A stretch of 64,000 nt of DNA from Gnetum montanum (GCA_015680685.1 MNCI01020136.1:146391-210390); one strand, 5' to 3'; positions 23,225 through 34,830 are shown, numbered from the stretch's first letter. Made by a program: numbers and translations. The notes: generated from the sequence alone by a model not told the origin.

Positions 23225-23809
23225 TGATGAATCATGGTTTGNTAAAGATTGAGATTACTCCATCATTACAACATTCACTTAGTTTTAATTGTTTAATCGT
23301 TATTGTTATTTATTGTTTTCTTAATTAATATTTCTTTACCATCATTTACTATTCCTATTATTAAATGTGGAATGAGTACGACTTAATCATGAGCATTTAA
23401 GTGTAAGTACTTGGTATCCTAGTAGCGTATCTAGGAGTGCTTAAGTAACATGTGCTTGGTAATTCCAAAAGTAGTACACAAGGTCCAAGATGTGTACGAA
23501 TGATTAAGGACAGATGCTCATCATACTTAGGCTAGCTTAGATTTTGCTTCTCATTCCCTATTAGCTTAAAATAAAGTTATTTTCCATTGCCTCTAGGAGT
23601 AGCACTAGTTTAGGATCATATCATACACCTCACTTTGGACTAAACCATATGTGACAAAGCAAATACTAGTCTAGGTGGGAAGACAATGAACTACGATCAA
23701 CATGTAACTCTCTAGATACCACAACTAGTCCATCTGTGGAGTTTGATTGGATCGTGCATACACGCTCATATTCATATGGTTGAGTGTAGGGGTACCTTGC
23801 CACTTATCA
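23225..23809 (+). repeat. 3' LTR of element II, about 313 bp shorter than its partner
   Basis: It begins TGATGAATCATGGTTTG, then a single N at 23242, then resumes at TAAAGATTGAGATTACTCC, matching the 5' LTR from about 18459. The missing part holds the repeat cluster and TATA box. Because the break sits exactly at the N, it may be a collapsed assembly gap rather than a real deletion. Confidence 0.88.
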
Positions 23810-23814
23810 ACACC
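23810..23814. repeat. Target-site duplication ACACC, right
   Basis: Matches 18123-18127 at the other end of element II. Confidence 0.9.
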
Positions 23815-24303
23815 CTTTGGTAAAGGGTGTTCTCCTCAACACAAGGGTAAGAATCTGTGTATTGAGATAGCCTTGAGAAAAAATTATGGTCCTTTTTCTA
23901 TGATTGTAGAAATGATTGAGTCATGATTCTTTTGTTCTTAGAGGCTTCTTGATGTGCCTCCATGTGCCAATCCTTTTTGAGTTGTGGTTTGGAGGGTTGA
24001 TAGTCCTTAGAGGCGTGGTCAGTTACCTCATACTTTGGACTAGCTAATTTAATTCCTAGCTTTATGAGATTCTCCATCAACATGGTGGGAACTAATCGAT
24101 CGAGGGATAACAGAATGTTCTCTCTAGCATAACTATTCATCTTGATGCAGAATAAAGCTGAAATCCAAATGATATAAATTTGTATGTGTATAGATTACCT
24201 GCAGCTACTAAGGCTTCTTACTAGCAGTCCTTCAAGTTCCATCTTGTTGTTGATTGGATTCATCAATGTATGGTGGAGATTCATTCTTGGGAGCAAGAGC
24301 CAT
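23815..24303 (-). pseudogene. Gag N-terminus of element I
   Basis: The ATG at 24303 starts MALAPKNESPPYIDES, matching the N-termini of other copies (MAFSHRDESPPHT in element III). The open piece at 23898-24140 reads ENILLSLDRLVPTMLMENL, then IKLGIKLASPKYEVTDHASK and DYQPSKPQLKKDW. This block is shared with elements III and IV (DRAVLAMLMNFLIRLDI, EYEV). It appears to be a family-specific N-terminal gag domain of unknown role. Element II interrupts it at 23815. Confidence 0.75.
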
Positions 24304-24449
24304 TTTAGTAACATGTATTAAGTGTGCCTTTGAGATGATTTTATTGTTATTATTTTGTATATGAAAGATAACTCATTATGTTTTCCTTACAATGATTTTT
24401 GTATGAATTCACTAGTTAATAATATTTAGCACACTTAGCTAACTAAATG

Positions 24450-24466
24450 CTTGGCAATGGCACCAA
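24450..24466 (-). other. Primer-binding site of element I
   Basis: The minus strand reads TTGGTGCCATTGCCAAG directly next to the LTR, a tRNA-Asp-type site with transitions. Confidence 0.8.
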
Positions 24467-25345
24467 TGATGAGCAACTTATATCCTCTATGTCCAATTAT
24501 ATAAATCACAAGCATTCACTAGCAATCTAGTCGAATTCTATAGATTTAGTTACCTAAGTTTCCAATATCCTTAAATAGTGAATCATGTAATTACAAGTCA
24601 TTGTTTTCTTAATCCAAACTTATGTTTTAACTATATGTATGGTTAAGTGTGGTTAAGGCATAAGATGTTTATTTTTATAATTATTTTTATTATATTTTTC
24701 TCCTAATTTCTTACTAATGAAATGAAGATTTATGATTAAATTAATTAACTGATTCCTAAATTAACTATTCTAAAGTGGAGTAACTATTCCCACTTGTCAT
24801 ACACATTTAGAACTTATACTAACACTATCGAGTTACCAATTCTATACTACTAGGTGTATTAAATATCCTCTGTTGCGATTACCAAGCCTTAATATGTTAT
24901 ACTTGAAGTGGTCATACTCACATGATGATGATTAATTGTATTAATTACTTAATAACATAAAAGTAAATTATGTATAAAGTAAAGTATTGCAAAGAAACAG
25001 TAAACTAGTCTAAGTACTACAATAGATGTAGGAAATCTTGATTTTATTACTAATCATGCCAATGTGTCCAGGTACATGAGCACTCAAATGAAATTCTGTA
25101 CAATCTCATATATCCACGCTGCAGGCACTCAAAAGGAAAATATTCTAATTCTCAAAGGAAGAAACTACAATAGTTCAACTAAGACTAAGACTGAAATATA
25201 CCATAAATGTGAAGGGTGCATGCTTTTATATAAGCAATAACTATGTTAGAGTTGATGTATCTATGTCAATGCATCCTAGCATGCATTGATAAGGTTGTGT
25301 CAACAAGCATACATCGATGCAACCTGTCTTATTGATGTTTTATCA
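24467..25345 (-). repeat. 5' LTR of element I
   Basis: The plus strand runs TGATGAGCAACTT to GATGTTTTATCA, 879 bp. A minus-strand TATA box (TATATAAA, 25224-25231) lies within it. It aligns with 6520-7402. Confidence 0.9.
25224..25231 (-). promoter_or_regulatory. TATA box of the element I LTR
   Basis: The minus strand reads GCTTATATAAAAGC, in the family's usual LTR promoter position. Confidence 0.7.
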
Positions 25346-26400
25346 AACAACATACTAGACTTATTGCCTTCTTCTGCATTATGACCTTTGTTCACTTCAT
25401 GTTAGGCCCAATTTCACAAATCTTTTAAATTCTTTCCATACAATATTTAATTTTGATGCTTTTAAAAATAAATACCAAAATTTTCATTAGATGATTATGG
25501 AATATTATTTACTTTGAATTGCATTTCCAAAATAGATATTAAATTTTTTTCTTGCAATATTTTTAGTGAAAGACATTTCTTAAACATAATAAAAAGTGTA
25601 AACCAATTCATTAGTAAAATAATATTGAAATATAACTAAAAGTGTATACGTACACACTAATGTAATTTTATTAACAATAATCCAATTATAAAAAAAGGGG
25701 ATGTCAAATCCTAAAACTATTTGAATATAGGTACACTCTAAGACATATACCTTTAACTGTGATTCAAATTGGTGATGTCTTACCTTTCAAGACAATGAGC
25801 TTACTACCTAAGCTACTTATCACTTGTAATCAATTATGAAGTAAAATAAAGAGATTATTTAAGTCAAATAATTTAACTAAATTAGATATAATTATTCACA
25901 ATGTGGTGTTAGCCTAATATCAAGATGCTTGATTTAGAAACTCTAAGTTAAAAGTTTAATTTTAGTGGGTCATTCTAAGTTATAAAGTTACAAGCTAACG
26001 TATCTAGACTATATGCTTTTGAGGTAAATACTGTATTAAAAATGTTTTTATTTCCACACCCTAATACCCCCAAATTAAATATAATTATTATATATCAAAA
26101 TGGTCATTTAAATCCGAAAATTTCACTCGGAGAGTAGAAAACAAGATGAGAAGTCGTGGCATTTTTAAGGCAAAAGTTGCAAAAAAGGTCGTGAAAAGGT
26201 CTTCAACATTCGGCTCGGCATAATACTTGGTGCAATTATTGTAACCCAAATGCGACAAGAAGCAAAAGGCAAATCAAAACGAATTTGCATAAAACCAAAT
26301 GCAAAATTCGAGGGGAAAGAAATCTTAGTCTAAAAGTTATAATTTGTTGCACGCCTGAGATAATAAAACTTGAGAATGAATCCTGATTCTAGGGGTAGCA

Positions 26401-26667
26401 TTGGAAAATCTCTTTGCAACTTCAACTGACTTTTTAAGAAGCGAGAACCCAGTTCAAAATTTTCAATGGAAGAACACAGAAAACAATCTGCAAATTGATG
26501 AGGAAAACGCATACTCGTCTTGCGTGTTGGATATTTCTTATGGCCATGGATTTGGAGCCGTCGGCTCCATTAATGGTAGCGTTGGTGCTACCGCAAATAA
26601 AACGCCACTTTCACTGAGCGATTATTTTTGTATCAAACAATCCATACAAAAGCGGCCGCACGTCTGA
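26401..26667 (+). CDS. Unassigned short ORF in a GC-richer island
   Basis: The frame opens near MENLFATSTDFL and ends KRPHV before TGA. It has a Gly/Ala/Ser stretch (GFGAVGSINGSVGATANK) and no domain I recognise, no signal peptide and no clear membrane segment. The base composition is less AT-rich than the surroundings, which is the only reason to keep it. It may be a gene exon, a fragment of an unknown transposon, or chance. Confidence 0.2.
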   Translation: MENLFATSTDFLRSENPVQNFQWKNTENNLQIDEENAYSSCVLDISYGHGFGAVGSINGSVGATANKTPLSLSDYFCIKQSIQKRPHV

Positions 26668-27124
26668 TCTCGACATTGCAACCTTTGTATTCACAGAAGG
26701 TTATATTTTAATTCTTTAATGCATGGTCATATTGACCAAACTTATTCTTCTTATAGGACATGCAATATATATTGCTCAACAATCCAATCTTAAAAGTTAA
26801 TTGACTCTTCTATTTTACTGAAACACATTTAATGGTTGTCTTTACAAGACAGACAAAATATGATAATTGAATCGAGAATTGAAACCCCTATTTACGAAGA
26901 ATAATTTTGTAAACATTTGTGACGTTATTTATTCTTATCTTAATCAATTTCTCAATTAGGTAAAACAAATATCACAAATTGTGGGAAGACATAGAATGCA
27001 AAAAATATTTGTAACTGATTAGTATTAGGAAGCCTTTATTCAAAGACAAATTATTTATTTAGTACAATTCCTTATCAGCTAGGATACATAATTAACAAAG
27101 CACAAATGAGATCTTATTTTTGAA

Positions 27125-27129
27125 TAGGT
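27125..27129. repeat. Target-site duplication TAGGT, left
   Basis: TAGGT directly precedes element III and recurs at 53467-53471. Confidence 0.85.
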
Positions 27130-28002
27130 TGATGAACCACATTAAGTAGGGTGCATCAATAGGCATGCATCAACGCAGCCCCATTAATGTATCCCCGTTG
27201 ACACATGGTGACATGCGTAGATGCATTGATGATGATGCAAGCAAAGCCTATATAAATGCGAGTACCAACTGCATTTACAATACCTAACTCCATAGCATAG
27301 TGAAGCTCTTACAGTTTGATTTCTTTAGAGTTAGAATATTTTTCTTTGAGTGCCCACAGTGTGAATTCAAGAGATTGTACAAATCTTTATTCGAGCATCA
27401 TGTACCTGAATGCATTGGTGTGAACAACAATAAAGACAAGATTTTTGACATTCATTGTAGCACTTAGAATAGTTTAATTCTTCTTATTTGCACTTTAGAT
27501 TTCTAGCATTACTTAATTAATGCATTTAATCATGAATACATAAGTATGACGACTTCGAGCATGACATGTTACATTTGGTAATCCTAGTAGTGATCATTTG
27601 GTAATGCCTAGTAATAGCCATTTGGTAACCCAGTAGCATAATATGAGTTCGAGATGTGTATGGTAAGTGGGAATGACCATTTATGTTAGGGTAGTTAGTC
27701 ATTAGAATAGCTAAGTAGTTAAAATGTCAAATATTAAATATTTATTTATGCACATAGTCCTTAGGATAAGAAAAAATATATATAACACTTACAAAAATAG
27801 AAATCATAAGCATTAACTCACACTTAACCATATGTATCAAAAACACAAGTGTGAGTTAGGAAGACAATGATCACACACTTCCTTGATTCATAGTCTAGGA
27901 CTATGGACAAACATAGGAACTAAATCTACGAAATTTGACAAGATCATTGGTACATGCTTGTGATTTGTATATTTGGGCATATGATATAATCGCTACTCAT
28001 CA
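27130..28002 (+). repeat. 5' LTR of element III
   Basis: It begins TGATGAACCACATTAAG and ends GCTACTCATCA, 873 bp. It aligns with 52585-53466, sharing for example TCTTTAGAGTTAGAATATTTT and TTTTTGACATTCATT. Confidence 0.92.
27249..27256 (+). promoter_or_regulatory. TATA box of the element III 5' LTR
   Basis: GCCTATATAAATGCG lies about 120 bases into the LTR, after repeated CATCAATG/GCAGCCCC motifs. Confidence 0.75.
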
Positions 28003-28020
28003 TTGGCAACGTTGTTGAGG
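28003..28020 (+). other. Primer-binding site of element III
   Basis: TTGGCAACGTTGTTGAGG abuts the LTR and is a decayed tRNA-Asp-type site. Confidence 0.75.
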
Positions 28021-28177
28021 ATTTAGTTTAGCTATGTGCACTAAGTAAGAAAAGACTGTGAAGTTATACAAAGATGTTGTAGAAAACCTACAGCATATCA
28101 CTATCATCCATTCAAGAAATAATTAAAATAATAATAAAATACCAAAAAGCATACTATTTTTTTAATCTGTAACTAAT

Positions 28178-29098
28178 ATGGCTTTCTCTCACAGGGATGA
28201 ATCTCCACCACATACTAGAAAATTTAATCAACAATGGGAAGCATAAAGAAGTCCCAATAACTAAGGGTTATCTATTCTCATCCAAATCTCTAGAACCCAG
28301 GTTTCATCCTACATCAAGATGAATAAATACACTAGAGGGACATGGAAGGTAACATAGTGTTGCCTCCAGATCGAGCTGTTCTTGCCATGTTAATGAATTT
28401 TCTTATTAGGCTAGACATCACTACACTTAACTTAGAATACGAAGTCTGAGACTACACTTACATGGACTATCAGCCCAACAATGCCTAGCAAAAGAAATAT
28501 TGGCACATGGAAGTGTGATCTAAGGCTTCTAAGTGCAAGAGGATTCCAATCCAATTATTCCTGCAATAGCACAAAGAGGACAAGGAGTTCTTTTCTAGCC
28601 ACTTCCAATACGTAGATTCTCCTCCTCTCTATGATGAGGAGATTCTTAACCAGAGGTTACAATCAACTTTGGAGAACCTTGGTAATGGAAAAACTAGGTC
28701 ATATGACTAAGGGGCCTTAAGAGATAAGAATCCTAGCCAATCTAAGGACAAGGATAATAATAAAAAGAAAGAAAAAGAGAAGCATAAGGATTGAGGTAGT
28801 GACTAAAGAAGAGGAACTAGCAGGCATCATTCCCATAGTTTTCCTTCTTCACCCTCATCCTCCTCCTCATCTTCATCCTCTCACTCTGCTAGGAGAATAG
28901 GAGCCAAGACAATAGAGGAAATAGTTGAGATTGGGATGAGGATTAACAATGGGATAAAGATGAAGACAAATCCCACTAGGATGATCAAGATCAAGGACAA
29001 GGATAACCACAAGGGAGAGAGGAGTCTCATAGAGACTGAAAGCATAACAAAACTCATCATAGACATCATGACTATAAAAGAGGCCATTGTGATCATCA
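28178..29098 (+). pseudogene. Gag N-terminal part of element III
   Basis: The ATG at 28178 starts MAFSHRDESPPHT. The family N-terminal block follows in another frame (MEGNIVLPPDRAV, AMLMNFLIRLDI, LNLEYEV, YMDYQPN). Then come a Lys-rich stretch (28700-28790) and a Ser/Pro run (HSHSFPSSPSSSSSSSSS, about 28830-28890). The frame is broken repeatedly. Element IV interrupts it at 29099 and the rest resumes at 42145. Confidence 0.8.
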
Positions 29099-29943
29099 TG
29101 ATATGGCCACATCAACACATCATTTCATGTGTTGATGTGGCCTTGTCGATGCAAGGTTTGTTCTTGCCTATAAATATGTGCCAACCCATCGTGTTTAGGC
29201 ATAAGTCTATCATAGTGTAGTGAAGCTCTTACAGTTTTTACATTTGAAAGTTAGAGTATTTTCTTGAGTGCCCATAGCAAGAGTCATTGAGTGTATGAAT
29301 ATTTATTCAAGCACTATTGTACCTAAGAACAACAATGTGTGTGGCAATAAAGATGAGCTTTTTAATCAAACATTGTAGTATTCTGGATATTTTTAATGTT
29401 GCATCCATGCATTTAATGTTTTTAGCTATTTATTCAATGCTCTGTAGTAATTAAGCTAATTAAGTAATTAAGTAAGATAAGCTAAATAGTAATTAAGTGA
29501 ACACATAAGTACAACTACTTTGAGCATGCATATGACATTTGGTAATCTCAATAGCACTTAACACTTGGTATTCCAGCAATGTTATACATGTTCAGGATGT
29601 GTACAGCAAGTGGGACTAGATAATTATGTTAGGACTAGTTGAATAGTAGTTAGCCCATTAGATTAAAGTAGGTATTAAATTACATTATTCTCCATCTTGT
29701 TTATTTCAAGCATTAAAATCATAAAATATAAAATGACAAAAATCATGTGCCTCAATTACAATTAAACCATACCCTTGATCTTCACAAGTGTAGTTGGGAA
29801 GATAACAAACATCCTCAATATAAAGTTTACTTCCTAGAGGACAAGTGCACCAAAAACTATAGAGTCCATGAAATTCAACCGGATCACGCATGAACGCTTT
29901 GTGATTTGTATGGTTGGGCATAGGGGTACTTTGCCACTAATCA
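29099..29943 (+). repeat. 5' LTR of element IV
   Basis: It starts TGATATGGCC and ends CCACTAATCA. Compared with the 3' LTR, about 38 bases are missing just after TGAT. The start was therefore placed by alignment and is uncertain by a few bases. Confidence 0.82.
29169..29176 (+). promoter_or_regulatory. TATA box of the element IV 5' LTR
   Basis: GCCTATAAATATGTGCC, identical in the 3' LTR at 41369-41376. Confidence 0.75.
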
Positions 29944-29961
29944 TTGGCACCGTTGCCAAAA
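29944..29961 (+). other. Primer-binding site of element IV
   Basis: TTGGCACCGTTGCCAAAA directly follows the LTR. It is the best-kept primer site of the family in this window, tRNA-Asp type. Confidence 0.85.
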
Positions 29962-30093
29962 ACTCTTTTTGTTGAAACATGCACTATCTAGGATTAGTAA
30001 ACATTATTAATATCGTTGGACGAACCCCAAGGTCAACATCATTCTCCAATTATATAATTACAAAAGGACAATAATATTTTATTTGTTTACAAA

Positions 30094-31900
30094 ATGTCTT
30101 CTTCTCACAGGCATGAAGATATCAAATTTTCGATCCTACCATAGTGCAAAGTGGTATATACTCATTGAGATGAGTATGTGCCTAATTTCACCTTCATTCT
30201 ACATTAGGACGAACAACTGCGATGGTGTGACATGGAAGGCAATATTGTAATGCCTCCTAAACAATCTGTGCCCATGACATTGCTTCAAACTCTTAAGAAG
30301 TTAGGCATCCACGATCTTCAAGAGGAGTATGTTGTGCATGACTATGACTACTAGGATTATCATCCCACTAAAACACAATGCTAGAGAGATTGCTTCTAGG
30401 AGAAGCATCATGACTTTACAAAGGGGAAATAATTTACCAATCCCTTGTTCTTGATAAACCAAGACACTCATAAGGGCCCTTTCTCTGGAGGCTCTCAACA
30501 TGAAAATTCTCCACCCCTCCTTACTGATGTTGGGGATTTGAACCTAAATCTACATTCCACAATCATCAAACTAGGTTTCGGTAAAGATGATAGTCAAGGT
30601 AGTGCCTTAGGAAAGCATCAAGATGATACAAAACCTAACAAACATGGTCATGAAAATTGAAGGGGAGTTGGTAGATACATGGTGATAGTATTTCTCCTTC
30701 CTCTTTGTCCTCTTCATCTACATCTCCTTATTCTTCCTCTTCTAGTTCTAAAGAACACTGTAGAAAGAATAACCATGATGGAGATGCACAATGGGACAAT
30801 AATATTGATTGCCATGCCCACAATGAACTAAGGGGTAATAGAGGACATCATCAGTGACAACAAAATAATGATGATGATGAGCCTTTTTTGGCAACTTAAA
30901 TCATGCTTAATATTACAAAGGTATTCAAGGTTCCAACTAGGCATGTGAGAGATAGTCAGCTCAAGCTCCTAGACATAAAAAATATCCCAATATTTGAGGG
31001 GGGATACAACTCTAATCCACATACACATCTACAAGCTTTCCATGATGCTTGTGCCTTGTAGAATATTGAAATTGATTGGCATAAACTCAAGCTATTTCCC
31101 AAGACATTCATCAAGGAAGCAAAAAGCTAGTACCAGTCTTTAGATCTGGAATCTATTCAAAGATGGAGTACCATGCTAGAACTATTTAATGACAAATACT
31201 AGACGTACTCTAGAGTGTCCAATCTAAGAAGGCAAATCCAAGGCTAGAAATAGGGAACACATGAACCCTTGGATGCCACCATGGGTAGATATTATTTTCT
31301 CATAAATTGATGCCCTAGCCATGGTTATTCTTAGAGGGAACAAATCCACCACATTATAGATGGGCTTAGAGCAAAAGCTGGAAGAACTCTTGGGGTTTAT
31401 GCCCAAGGGAGATTGTCTGAACTAAGAGCTCATTAGATACAAATTCTAATATAGTAGGTAGCAAAAAAAGAAGATGAGTTGTAGAAAAGGAAAAGTGTAG
31501 AAGAATATAATAGGGACCCTTCCATCAGGAAAAGAGAGGTTTGATTTTGTGATGAGAAGGAGTCACCACTCAGTGATGAATAGGAAAACCTTGGCCTTCC
31601 AAAAATTTATTTTTGACATTTCAAGAAAGGTTAACAAAGTATGGAACTCTTTGGATGAAAAATTCCAAACCACTATGAATATTTCTAAAGAATCCAAAGA
31701 GCAAAATAGTGATCGCAATAGCAAGAAGCAGAAAGAAGCTGAACATGTCTACTAGAGAGACAAGGGCAAAGCTACTGCAGTAGAAGAAGCTATGGAGATA
31801 GACTCCGATGATGATGTTGGGTGTGACATTTGTTAATATGACCATCCTAAGGGATTTTGTCCTATGGGATAACACTTAAAAGAGTCTGGGGGTACACACT
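30094..31900 (+). pseudogene. Gag of element IV, decayed
   Basis: The ATG at 30094 starts MSSSHRHEDIKF. The N-terminal block follows (MEGNIVMPPKQSV, LLQTLKKLGIHDLQEEYVV). A Ser-rich hinge (30690-30750) follows an open stretch at 30445-30660. The core is at 30980-31450, with shifted pieces of LQAFHDACAL, ELFNDKY and RYYFL. The end contains NKVWNSLDEKFQTTMN (31636-31683) and the knuckle CDIC-stop-YDHPKGFC near 31828-31866. That is CX2CX3HX4C, one residue shorter than the usual retroviral CX4H spacing. It would be an RNA-binding capsid protein. Many stops and frameshifts. Confidence 0.85.
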
Positions 31901-32539
31901 AAATCATTGATTATCAAGGAGGCAAGCACCCAGACGATTTCCTTATCTGAAAGGCAATCCAAGGTAGTTCCACTAGCAATAATAGGCTTATTATCCAAGT
32001 GGAGCTCCACCACAATCATATGATAAATACCAATAGTGGAAGCAACTGAAATTGTGGGGGATGCCACTACCAAGATAGTAGTACCCTTATAGGTAGCTTG
32101 ATTTATACAAGTACTATGTTTAGCAACTTGTTTCTCCACAAAGTTCTACCAACCATGCCTCATTCCAACATCACTATTACCCTCTAGAGTACCATCAAAC
32201 TCATTCATCATCTACTCAAGGGTAGCACCCATATTGATACCATCCTCTACATTTTTCTACACACATCCCTCCACCCTCAACCCAATTATATCCTACTTCA
32301 TCCATGCAAGGAAAAATTCTCCCACAACTGCAACAACAAAATGCTATGAGGGCTGTAAATCTACAACTAACTTTCTAGCTAGGTGGTTCAGATAATTGAT
32401 TTAAGAAATGACTATTTTTTCAACCCAATAGTCCTCCCAAACCCTCATAACCTAATACAATTGATCACCTTGTATCTCCAACACCCTCATCCTCTGCATC
32501 AAACACATTCAAGAGTCCTTCAAACCAAACATTGCCTCA

Positions 32540-33040
32540 AATCTGCACTATGATACTGACTCATGTTGTTTCTAATTGGATCAAGGCTAGCAACCTTTGC
32601 ACAAAACAATTTGACCCAGGAAGTCCTCTCATTTACGTATAGATTACTGGACATGATCCATGCAAGGCTCTTCTTAATTCTAGTTCTAGTGTCAATCTCA
32701 TCTTTGATGACATGTACAAGGCTTGGAACCTACCATCTCTCAAGAAGAGCAATATCTATTTGGAATTGGTATACCAATCAATCACTATCCCTTTGGGATT
32801 AATGGAGGACATTGTGACCATAGTTTGTAAGTGGTCCTATCTTGTTGATCTTCTATTGATCAAGGTAGAAAACTATAAAGGAGACTTTCCCATCATTATG
32901 GGATGTGCATGGCTGAGTACTATTGATGCATGAATCGGCATCAGGGACCTCTCCTTGGAAATATCTAAGGAGAATGAATTTGGATGCCTCAAGAAGAAGC
33001 ATGTTCCATGCATTGCATACAATGATAATGGGTGCAATTG
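32540..33040 (+). pseudogene. Aspartic protease of element IV, decayed
   Basis: Landmarks in order are FDPGSPLIYVQITGHDPCKA, LLNSSSSVNLIFDDMYKAW (active-site D-S-G reads N-S-S), LKKSNIYLELVYQSITIPLG, LMEDIVTIVCKWSY, VENYKGDFPIIMG and LSTIDA, then RDLSLEISKENE. The open stretch 32712-32933 covers the second half. The enzyme would process the polyprotein; the mutated active site and stops rule out activity. Confidence 0.88.
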
Positions 33041-33439
33041 TGTGTAGAAAATCTAGTCTATTAAAATTACATTCATCAAAGCATGCAATTAGTGTGCACA
33101 TGAAACTAATATCCAAGGCTACCTGTACACAACAACCATAAAATAGGAGGGAATTCAATGGTTGAAAATTAACTATGATAGCAACACATTATGCATGGAA
33201 CTTTCTGAGAGCTTGACATGTGCCTATGTTGAGGGCATGGATGAACTTGAGCAAGTTCATCACCAACTCTCTAATGATGAAGATGATGATACCTATTGGA
33301 GAGAGTTGGAAATCCCTGATAATTTCAAGAAAGAGCCCCTAGAGTTAAAAACTCTACCAACTGGCATGAATTATGTATTTTTAACAATGGTAAGTTGGTT
33401 ATCATCAATGCAAATCTTTCTCCCGAACAAAAGGACAAG

Positions 33440-34830
33440 CTATTGAAGGTGGTCAACAAATAGCCAATAGCCTTTTCTTGGTCATATCTTGAATTGACTA
33501 GAATTGATCCAAGAATATGTTTGCATCACATCTACACTAATCCAACCATGAAGCCAAGAAGGTAGCCACAGTGGTAGCTAAATGCCAAGTTGAAGCAAAT
33601 CATCAAAGAGAAAATCAAACAACTCTTCAAGGTAGGGTTCATCTATCCCATCGTGGATAGTGAGTGGGTTATCCCACTTGTAATTATGCTAAAGAAAGGT
33701 GGCAAGTGGTGGATTTACATTAACTTGAGGCTGTTGAATATGACAACATTTAAAGATCACTTTCCATTGTCATTTGTGAACCAAGTGTTGGACACCATAT
33801 CTGGACATTGCTATTATAGCTTCTTGAATGGTTATAATGGCTATAACCAAATCCAGATTGCACCAAAAGATCAATCCAAAACAACATTCACAAGTCCTTA
33901 GGGAACTTTTACATATTGCAAGATGTTGTTCAATCTATGCAATGCCCCTACAACATTCAATGCCTAATCCTTAGTATTTTTCAATAGTAGATTGATGGTA
34001 GGGTAGAAGTCTTTATGGATGAATTTTCTACCTATGGGGCTACATTTAAGCAAGCCTTGGTTTGCCTTGAGTAGGTACTAAAAATATGTGTTGAAAAAAA
34101 TCTTAGGCTCAATTAATAGAAAATCCATTTAATGGTCCATAGGGTTAGAGTATTGGGGCACCTAATTTTGAGAAAAGAGATTAAGGTAGACTCGGAAAAG
34201 ATAAGGGTCATCCAAGGAATCACACACCAACCAGAGATAGTCAAAGATGTATGATCATTTCTTGGACACACTAGCTACTATCGATAGTTCATAGAGAATT
34301 TCTCTAGTATTGTAAAGCCATTGGTCAAGCTTACAAAGGAAGATGCTCTATTCATCTAGACTAAGGAGTGTGAACATGCATTGCAACAAGTAAAGGAAAA
34401 ACTCAAAGAAACTCCAATTCTACAAGCACTAGATTGGTACATAGTGACCAATGTATCTAATTATGCCTTGAAAGATGTGCTAATGTAGTTGGACGATAAG
34501 AAATATCCATACTACATTCATTGTGTGAGCTAAAGAATTGTGGATGCATAGTTGAATCACACCACAACTAAAAAATAACTAATGGAAGTGATGTATACTC
34601 TCAAAAATTTTAAGCACCATGTGCTTGTCTATAAGATGTTTGTGCAAACAAATCATAGTGCCATTCACTTCCTAATTAACAAGCCAACAATGAGCCCTTG
34701 TATCATACGGTGGCTGGTGATCTTGAAAGAATTTGATCTCATAATGGTAGATCAAAAGGGGACTAAGAATGTGGTCATTGATCATCTTTCTCAGTTAAGA
34801 TGGGATGATAAAGAGGAGGAGAGCCCACTC
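33440..34830 (+). pseudogene. Reverse transcriptase and RNase H of element IV, decayed
   Basis: The open frame at 33590-33901 reads KLKQIIKEKIKQLFKVGFIY, PIVDSEWVIPLVIM, YINLRLLNMTTFKDHFPLSF and QVLDTISGHCYYSFLNGY, with QIQIAPKDQSKTTFTSP. The catalytic box near 34010-34040 reads VFMDEF, the second Asp replaced by Glu. The connection reads VRVLGHLIL, SFLGHTSYYR and PLVKLTKEDA. RNase H (34582-34800) has VMYTLKNFKHHVLVYKM, IHFLINKPTM and VVIDHLSQL. Typical Ty3/gypsy order. Confidence 0.92.

Larger units (their letters stand above)
18128..23809 (+). mobile_element. Element II: gag-only, pol-less LTR element nested in element I
   Basis: It is bounded by LTRs (898 and 585 bp) and a perfect 5-bp target duplication, 5682 bp in all. 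It carries the family primer site and purine tract, a gag ORF, the post-pol spacer and a shortened ORF3. Protease, RT, RNase H and integrase are absent: gag leads directly into the spacer. It would have needed enzymes from an autonomous relative such as elements I, III or IV. LTR identity by eye is about 93% over 245 bases, with most changes C-to-T or G-to-A, so it is younger than its host element, as nesting requires. Confidence 0.9.
6520..25345 (-). mobile_element. Element I: full-length Ty3/gypsy (Athila/Tat-like), minus strand
   Basis: LTRs of matching length bound it at 6520-7402 and 24467-25345. Reading on the minus strand from 24466, the order is primer site, gag, protease, RT-RNase H, integrase, a long spacer, ORF3 and a purine tract. 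Without the nested element II (18128-23809) it is about 13.1 kb. The flanking 5-mers (AAAAC left, AACAA right) do not match well, so the target duplication is unclear. The two LTRs look about 85-88% alike by eye over a 100-base stretch, so it is old. All coding domains carry stops. Confidence 0.9.
25346..27129. other. Non-LTR DNA between elements I and III
   Basis: It is mostly AT-rich without recognised genes. Around 26100-26680 base composition is more balanced and holds an open frame of 88 codons (26401-26667, plus) that I cannot assign. This may be leftover single-copy host DNA. Confidence 0.5.

Noticed and set aside
28873-29118. Two overlapping minus-strand hydrophobic ORFs that look like membrane proteins
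   Set aside because: They are antisense to the Ser- and Lys-rich gag hinge of element III; reverse-complementing such codons gives Leu/Ile/Phe-rich frames.
31621-32139. Minus-strand ORFs of 84 and 87 codons
   Set aside because: Antisense shadows of gag and the gag-protease linker of element IV, with matching shadows at 61305-61742 and 43137-43778 in other copies.
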